A stretch of 64,000 nt of DNA, from the NCBI RefSeq assembly GCF_014764365.1, contig NZ_CP061718.1:1984001-2048000 (forward strand). The letters run 5' to 3'. The position numbers and the translations under genes are program-made. This document shows, piece by piece, positions 59,175 through 64,000 of this stretch. The notes beneath the pieces are model-generated. The model saw only the letters and a list, made by a program, of their open reading frames with translations. It was not told the origin of the DNA and searched no databases. Positions within the stretch are counted from its first letter, which is position 1, and every line of letters starts with the position of its first letter. The stretch is from Roseococcus microcysteis. GTDB taxonomy: Bacteria; Pseudomonadota; Alphaproteobacteria; Acetobacterales; Acetobacteraceae.

Positions 59175-59906
59175 ATGTCCGCCCGTTCTCACCCCCTCCC
59201 GGACCACAGCGCCACCCTGGCCAGGCTGCGCGACCGGCTGGCCAGGCTGGACCGCACCGCGCAGGACCGTGACACCCTCTCCCTCGCGCCCGAGATCAAC
59301 CAACACCTCCCCTGGGGCGGCCTTCCCCTCGCCGCGCTGCATGAGCTCCTTTCCGACGCCCCAGGCCACGCCACCGCCTTCGCCGCCCTGCTGCTGGCCC
59401 GGGCCCAGGCCCGCCTCGCCCGGCGCGCCGCCCTCTGGATCGCGGCCGAGCCCGATGCCTACCTCCCCGGCCTTACCGGGCTGGGCATAGACGGAACCCG
59501 GCTTTTCCTGCTGCGCGCGCCCCGACAGCGCGACGCGCTCTGGGCGGCGGAGGAGGCGTTGCGCTCCCCTTCCATCGCCGCCGTCCTGCTGCTGGGCGCC
59601 CGCAACCTGGACATGACCGCCGCGCGCCGCCTCCAACTGGCCGCGGAGGCGGGCGGCGGCATCGCCCTCCTGCTGCGGGAGGAAGCCTCCACCCCCGGCC
59701 CCACCGCCGCCCTGACCCGCTGGCGCATCACCCCTCGGGCCGCCGCCGCCACGCCCCATCATCTGGGCCCGCCCACATGGGAAGTCGCGCTGCTGCGCGC
59801 GCGGGGCGGCCGGCCGGGCGCCTGGCTCCTGCAATGGGACGCCGGCACGGGCCAGCTCACCACCCTCCCCACCGCCGCGTCGGCCGCCGAACGGAGGCGT
59901 GCCTGA
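59175..59906 (+). CDS. imuA: ImuA, RecA-like accessory factor of translesion synthesis
   Basis: A 243-aa protein of the ImuA family. It starts with LARLRDRLARLDRTAQDRDTL and has the typical LPWGGLPLAALHELLSDAPGHATAFAALLLAR and AARRLQLAAEAGGGIALLLRE. It acts with ImuB and DnaE2 in mutagenic repair. No ribosome site is seen before the ATG. The stop overlaps the imuB start (TGATG). Confidence 0.87.
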   Translation: MSARSHPLPDHSATLARLRDRLARLDRTAQDRDTLSLAPEINQHLPWGGLPLAALHELLSDAPGHATAFAALLLARAQARLARRAALWIAAEPDAYLPGLTGLGIDGTRLFLLRAPRQRDALWAAEEALRSPSIAAVLLLGARNLDMTAARRLQLAAEAGGGIALLLREEASTPGPTAALTRWRITPRAAAATPHHLGPPTWEVALLRARGGRPGAWLLQWDAGTGQLTTLPTAASAAERRRA

Positions 59907-61267
59907 TGGCCGGCCGCCGCTGTGCCCGCACCCCCGCCTTGCCCCTGCCCCTGCCAGCGCGGAAGTTGCGGCCGCACGCACCTATCCCCGCCCCGCCCGA
60001 AACCCCCACGGGGCAGCGACGCTTCCTGGTGCTGCATGGCGCGCGCCTCGGCGAGGCGGCGGCCTGGGCGTTGCGCTTCTCACCCCTGGTGGGGCGTCTC
60101 GGCCCCGACGCGCTGCTGATCGAGACCACCGGCCTGCCCGAGGCCGAGCCCGCCCTGCTCGCCCGGGTGCTGGCCGCCTTCGAGCGCGCGGGCCTGCCCG
60201 CCACCGGCCTGCTGGGCACCGCCCCGGCGGCCCTGGGTGCGCTGCTGCGGGCCGGCCACCCGCCTGCCGTGCTGGCGCCGAGGGAGGAGGCGGCAGCGCT
60301 GCCCCACCTGCCCATCAGCGCCCTTGCCTTGCCGCCCGAGACCATCCTGGCCCTGCACCGCCTAGGCCTGCGCGACCTGGCCGCGCTGGAGGCGCAGCCC
60401 CGCGCGCCCCTGGCCCGCCGCTTCGGGGTGGTGCTGATGACGGAGCTCGCCGCCCTGCGCGGCGCCGTCGCGCCCTACACCCCCATCCGCCCCCCGCCCC
60501 GCCATGTCGCGGCGCGGGACTTTCTCGAACCTCTGCTCACCGCCCCGGCCCTGGCTCACGCGCTGCACCGGCTTGTGGTCGAGCTGTGCGAGGGGCTGAA
60601 TGCCGAGGGCCAGGGGGCAAGGGTGCTCCGCCTCACCGCCTTCCGCGGCGACGGGACCTGGCAAGAGCTGGGCCAGGGAATCGGCCAGGCCAGCCGCGAC
60701 CCTGCCCATGTTGAGCGCCTTCTCGCCCGCCGCATCGAGGAACTACGCCCCGAATTCGGCTTCGAGCGGATGATGCTGGCCGCCCCCGTCACCGAATGGC
60801 TGGACGCCCAGCAAGCCGCCCTGTCGCCCGAGGCCGGGCCGGAGGAGGCCCTGCCCCAGCTGCTCGACCGGCTGAGCCAGCGGCTGGAGGTGTGGCGCGC
60901 CGTCCCCCACGCCTCCCATTGGCCGGAACGCGCGCAGCGCCGCGCCTCGCCCTTCGCGCCCGCCGCCCCCTTCACCCCCGCGCCGCGCCCCCTGCGCCTG
61001 CTGCGCCGGCCCCTGCCGCTCAAGGCCGTGGCGCTGCTGCCGGATGCGCCACCCAGCCTGCTGCGCCATGGCGGCCAAGCCGAGCGCGTGGTCAGCGCCG
61101 AGGGGCCCGAGCGGCTGACGCCCGAATGGTGGCAGCCTGGTCGCCAGGCCCCGCCGCGCGACTATTACCGCGTGCAGCTGGCCTCCGGCGCCCGCTGGTG
61201 GGTGTGCCGCCGCGGTGAACCCGGCACCCCCGACACCCGCTGGTTCCTGCATGGGTATTTGTTTTAA
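59906..61267 (+). CDS. imuB: ImuB, inactive Y-family polymerase, short N-terminus
   Basis: A 453-aa ImuB. ALRFSPLVGRLGPDALLIETTG, ETILALHRLGLRDLAALEAQPRAPLARRFG and the little-finger part are recognisable, as is the C-terminal YYRVQLASGARWWVCRRGEPG. After RRFLVLHGARLGE the protein jumps straight to AAAWALRFSPLV. Usually about 80-90 residues of the palm and fingers lie there. ImuB needs no catalysis but bridges the clamp, ImuA and DnaE2, so it may still work. Coupled to imuA. Confidence 0.88.
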   Translation: MAGRRCARTPALPLPLPARKLRPHAPIPAPPETPTGQRRFLVLHGARLGEAAAWALRFSPLVGRLGPDALLIETTGLPEAEPALLARVLAAFERAGLPATGLLGTAPAALGALLRAGHPPAVLAPREEAAALPHLPISALALPPETILALHRLGLRDLAALEAQPRAPLARRFGVVLMTELAALRGAVAPYTPIRPPPRHVAARDFLEPLLTAPALAHALHRLVVELCEGLNAEGQGARVLRLTAFRGDGTWQELGQGIGQASRDPAHVERLLARRIEELRPEFGFERMMLAAPVTEWLDAQQAALSPEAGPEEALPQLLDRLSQRLEVWRAVPHASHWPERAQRRASPFAPAAPFTPAPRPLRLLRRPLPLKAVALLPDAPPSLLRHGGQAERVVSAEGPERLTPEWWQPGRQAPPRDYYRVQLASGARWWVCRRGEPGTPDTRWFLHGYLF

Positions 61268-61402
61268 CGCCCTCAAACGCCGGGCCAGATTTCTTGCGCC
61301 CTCAGACGCCGGGCGCGGCCTCCGGCCGCTTGGCTTCGCCGCGCCGCGGGTGCGCCGGGCCATGCGGGCGGTTGGGCGGCGCCGGCCGCGTTGCGGCCGG
61401 AT
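61268..61402 (+). repeat. Dispersed GC-rich palindromic repeat, copy B
   Basis: Starts right after the imuB stop with CGCCCTCAAACGCCGGGC, repeats a near copy 29 bp later (GCCCTCAGACGCCGGGC), and ends with the hairpin block 61373-61402, identical over 30 bp to copy A behind atpD. The region up to dnaE2 (173 bp) holds nothing else. Confidence 0.65.
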
Positions 61403-61441
61403 TCTTGGGGGGGCGGCGCTTGCGTTGGCTGGGGGCGCCTG

Positions 61442-64000
61442 ATGTTCGGTGAGCCAGCCGCCCTGTCCAACTTCACCTTCCTCGACGGGGCCTCCCACCC
61501 GCAGGAACTGGCCGCGACGGCGCGTGCCCTGGGCCATACCGCGCTGGGCATCGCCGACCGCAACTCCATGGCCGGGCTGGTGCGCGGCATGGTGGCCTGC
61601 GAGCAGGCGGGGCTGCGCTTCCTGCCCGGTGTGCGGCTGCACCTCACGGATGGCAGCGAATACCTGGCCTGGCCCACGGACCGCGCGGCCTATGGGCGGC
61701 TCTGTAGCCTGCTGTCCGCCGCGCGGATGGAGGCGCCCAAGGGCGAATGCCCCATGGGCTTCGCGGACCTGCTCGGTGCCGCCGAAGGCCAGGTGCTCGC
61801 CCGCATCGCGCCCCCCATGCCCGATTCCGCCTTCGCCGCCCGCCACGCGCGTGAGGCCAGCGCCCTGCGCGAGCGGCTTGCCATGCCCCTGCTGCTCGCC
61901 GCCGCGCATCGTGCCAGCGGCGCTGATCGCCACCGCCTCGACACCCTTGCCGCACTGCCCGAGGCGCGGCTGATCGCCGCCGGCGGCGTGCGCTACCACG
62001 GCCCCGCGCGCCAGCGCCTGGCCGATGTGCTGACGGCCATCCGCCTCGGCTGCACGGTGGACCGGCTGGGCCTGGCGGCCGAGCCCAATGCCGAGGCCTG
62101 CCTCAAGCCGGAAGTGGAGCTGCGCCGCCTTTTCCAGGGGCATGAGGGGGCGCTGGAACGGGTGGGCCAGGTGCTGGACACCTGCCGCTTCTCGCTGCGC
62201 GACCTCGCCTATGAATATCCGGACGAGATCCTCGACCCTGGCCGCACCCCACAGGAAACGCTGGAGGCACGCGTGGCCGCGGCGGTGCGCGAATGCTGGC
62301 CGCAGGGCGTGCCCGAGCGCGTGGCCGCGCAGATCGCGCATGAGCTCGCCCTCATCGGCAAGCTGAACTACGCGCCCTATTTCCTGACGGTGCACGAGAT
62401 CGTGCGCTATGCGCGTGGCCAGGGCATCCTCTGCCAGGGGCGTGGCTCGGCCGCCAATTCCGCCGTGTGCTTCGTGCTGGGCATCACCGCCGTGCCGCCC
62501 GACAAGCACGAACTCCTGTTCGAGCGGTTCATCTCCGAAGCCCGTGACGAGCCGCCCGACATCGACGTGGATTTCGAGCATGAGCGGCGCGAGGAGGTGA
62601 TCCAGCACATCTACGCCCGCTATGGCCGCGACCGTGCCGCCATCGCCGCCACCGTCATCCGCTTCCGCGACCGCAGCGCCATCCGCGAGGTGGGCAAGGC
62701 GCTGGGCCTGTCTGAGGACGTGACCGCGCCGCTGGCCAAGGCGGCCTGGGGTTCGGAGGATCTGGGCTGGGAGGGCATCGCGCGGGAGCAGGGCCTTGAT
62801 CCGGAGGAGCCGCGGCTGCGCCTCGCCTGCGAACTGGCCTCCGAGATCCAGGATTTTCCGCGCCACCTCGCCACCCATGTGGGCGGCTTCGTGATCACGC
62901 GCGGCAAGCTGACGGAGCTTTGCGTGGTGACGCGCGCCGCGATGGAGGACCGCCACACCATCGAATGGGACAAGGACGACATCGAGGCCCTGCGGATGCT
63001 GAAGGTGGATGTGCTGGGGCTGGGCATGCTGTCCTGCATCCGCCGCGCCATGGGGATGCTGGGCAAGCACGCGCTGACCGAAATCCCGGCCGATGACGGC
63101 CCCACCTACAAGATGCTCTCGCGCGCCGACAGCCTGGGCGTGTTCCAGGTGGAGAGCCGCGCGCAGATGAACATGCTGCCGCGCCTCAAGCCCGAAAAAT
63201 TCTACGACCTCGTCATTCAGGTCGCGATCGTGCGGCCCGGGCCCATCCAGGGTGACATGGTTCATCCCTATCTGCGGCGGCGCAACGATGAAGAACCGCG
63301 GGACGTGCCCCCAGGGCTTGAGGCGGTTCTGGACAAGACGCTGGGCGTGCCGCTCTTCCAGGAGCAGGCCATGAAGATCGCGATCGTGGGCGCGGGCTTC
63401 TCCCCCGCGCGGGCGGACCAGCTGCGCCGCGCCATGGCCACCTTCAAGCGCAATGGCGACCTGCCGCAGTTCCGCGCGGAATTTCTCGAAGGCATGGCGC
63501 GTAACGGCTATGATCCCGGCTTCGCCGAACGCTGCTTTCGCCAGCTGGAGGGCTTCGGGACCTATGGCTTCCCGGAAAGCCATGCGGCGAGCTTCGCTCA
63601 CCTCGTCTACATCTCGGCCTGGATCAAGTGCCACCACCCGGCGGTCTTCGCGGCCGCGTTGCTCAACAGCCAGCCCATGGGTTTCTACGCGCCGGCACAG
63701 ATCGTGCGCGATGCGCGCGAGCATGGGGTGCGGGTACTGCCCGTGGACGTCACGCGCAGCGACTGGGACTGCACCTTGGAAGGAGGCGCGCTGCGTTTGG
63801 GTCTGCGCCAGGTGTCCGGCCTCTCCGAGGCGGCGGGACAGCGCATCGCCGCCGCGCGCCCCTTCCGGGACCTGCCCGAGCTGGTGCGCCGCGCTGGCCT
63901 GGACCGCCGCGCCGTGGAGCAACTGGCCGAGGCGGATGCACTGCGCGGCCTGGGGCTGGACCGGCGCGAGGCGCTCTGGGCCGCTGCGGCGGTGGAGCGG
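61442..64000 (+). CDS. dnaE2: Error-prone DNA polymerase III alpha subunit, 5' part
   Basis: At least 853 codons; the gene runs off the window. The PHP domain starts LSNFTFLDGASHPQELAATA with ALGIADRNSMAGLVRG. The polymerase active site is PDIDVDFEHERREEV, preceded by GRGSAANSAVCFVLG, and RPGPIQGDMVHPYL and GFPESHAASFAHLVYISAW are typical of DnaE2. It performs the synthesis step in SOS mutagenesis with ImuA and ImuB. The ATG lies 174 bp after imuB. Confidence 0.94.
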   Translation, partial: MFGEPAALSNFTFLDGASHPQELAATARALGHTALGIADRNSMAGLVRGMVACEQAGLRFLPGVRLHLTDGSEYLAWPTDRAAYGRLCSLLSAARMEAPKGECPMGFADLLGAAEGQVLARIAPPMPDSAFAARHAREASALRERLAMPLLLAAAHRASGADRHRLDTLAALPEARLIAAGGVRYHGPARQRLADVLTAIRLGCTVDRLGLAAEPNAEACLKPEVELRRLFQGHEGALERVGQVLDTCRFSLRDLAYEYPDEILDPGRTPQETLEARVAAAVRECWPQGVPERVAAQIAHELALIGKLNYAPYFLTVHEIVRYARGQGILCQGRGSAANSAVCFVLGITAVPPDKHELLFERFISEARDEPPDIDVDFEHERREEVIQHIYARYGRDRAAIAATVIRFRDRSAIREVGKALGLSEDVTAPLAKAAWGSEDLGWEGIAREQGLDPEEPRLRLACELASEIQDFPRHLATHVGGFVITRGKLTELCVVTRAAMEDRHTIEWDKDDIEALRMLKVDVLGLGMLSCIRRAMGMLGKHALTEIPADDGPTYKMLSRADSLGVFQVESRAQMNMLPRLKPEKFYDLVIQVAIVRPGPIQGDMVHPYLRRRNDEEPRDVPPGLEAVLDKTLGVPLFQEQAMKIAIVGAGFSPARADQLRRAMATFKRNGDLPQFRAEFLEGMARNGYDPGFAERCFRQLEGFGTYGFPESHAASFAHLVYISAWIKCHHPAVFAAALLNSQPMGFYAPAQIVRDAREHGVRVLPVDVTRSDWDCTLEGGALRLGLRQVSGLSEAAGQRIAAARPFRDLPELVRRAGLDRRAVEQLAEADALRGLGLDRREALWAAAAVER

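Noticed and set aside
60743-63922. 1059-codon open frame opposite imuB and dnaE2
   Set aside because: Shadow of two conserved genes; no motif.

Overview
The window is very G+C-rich and densely coded. It looks like an alphaproteobacterial chromosome, most likely an Acetobacteraceae member of the Roseomonas type. This rests on the F1 ATPase operon atpHAGDC with no F0 genes beside it, the imuA-imuB-dnaE2 mutagenesis cassette, several Bug/TTT solute receptors, and an IS5-family element of the kind common in acetic acid bacteria. The placement is inference; no rRNA lies in the window.

Layout. 0-14.8 kb is ordinary metabolism: a dehydrogenase tail, an acyl-CoA ligase, a Bug receptor, an XRE regulator divergent from a small membrane protein with a palindromic operator between them, a PfkB kinase operon, bactofilin, an AEC carrier, a diguanylate cyclase, EcsC, a TPR protein, a K+/H+ antiporter, a GH10 xylanase and a ferritin-like protein. 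14.9-22.1 kb is the core block atpC-D-G-A-H, obgE, rpmA, rplU and tRNA-Ser(CGA). 22.1-30.1 kb carries two consecutive phosphonate-type ABC importers, each preceded by a Pho-box-like sequence; the first binding-protein gene has two single-base deletions. 30.3-32.4 kb pairs a Bug receptor with a phosphotriesterase-family enzyme. 32.5-37.6 kb is an RND pump with its TetR regulator. 37.6-43.3 kb is a sulfite dehydrogenase pair next to a PhnD-like protein, a histidine kinase and an NtrC-class regulator; a canonical sigma-54 promoter with two upstream dyads lies directly before the dehydrogenase gene, which ties the sensor to its target. 43.4-46.2 kb holds a PadR regulator, a frameshifted flavoprotein and an orphan cheZ.

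46.2-59 kb is accessory DNA with visibly more mixed codon use. It starts with scars: pieces of a large serine recombinase, a TetR tail and a decayed outer-membrane factor. After a strong bidirectional terminator come two giant minus-strand genes 34 bp apart. The upstream one has an HTH, a nuclease-like region, a degenerate NTPase-like region and helical repeats. The downstream one has an Mrr-like nuclease and a NACHT/STAND-type P-loop NTPase, 1489 aa in all. I think this pair is a candidate two-gene defence system. The upstream gene is split by a 945-bp IS5-family element. Removing the element and one copy of its 3-bp target duplication restores a continuous frame of about 1354 codons, so the inactivation is recent. 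A compact palindromic operator sits before the HTH gene.

59.2-64 kb is the imuA-imuB-dnaE2 cassette, in which ImuB lacks most of the usual N-terminal polymerase segment. A GC-rich palindromic repeat occurs directly after the stop codons of both atpD and imuB.
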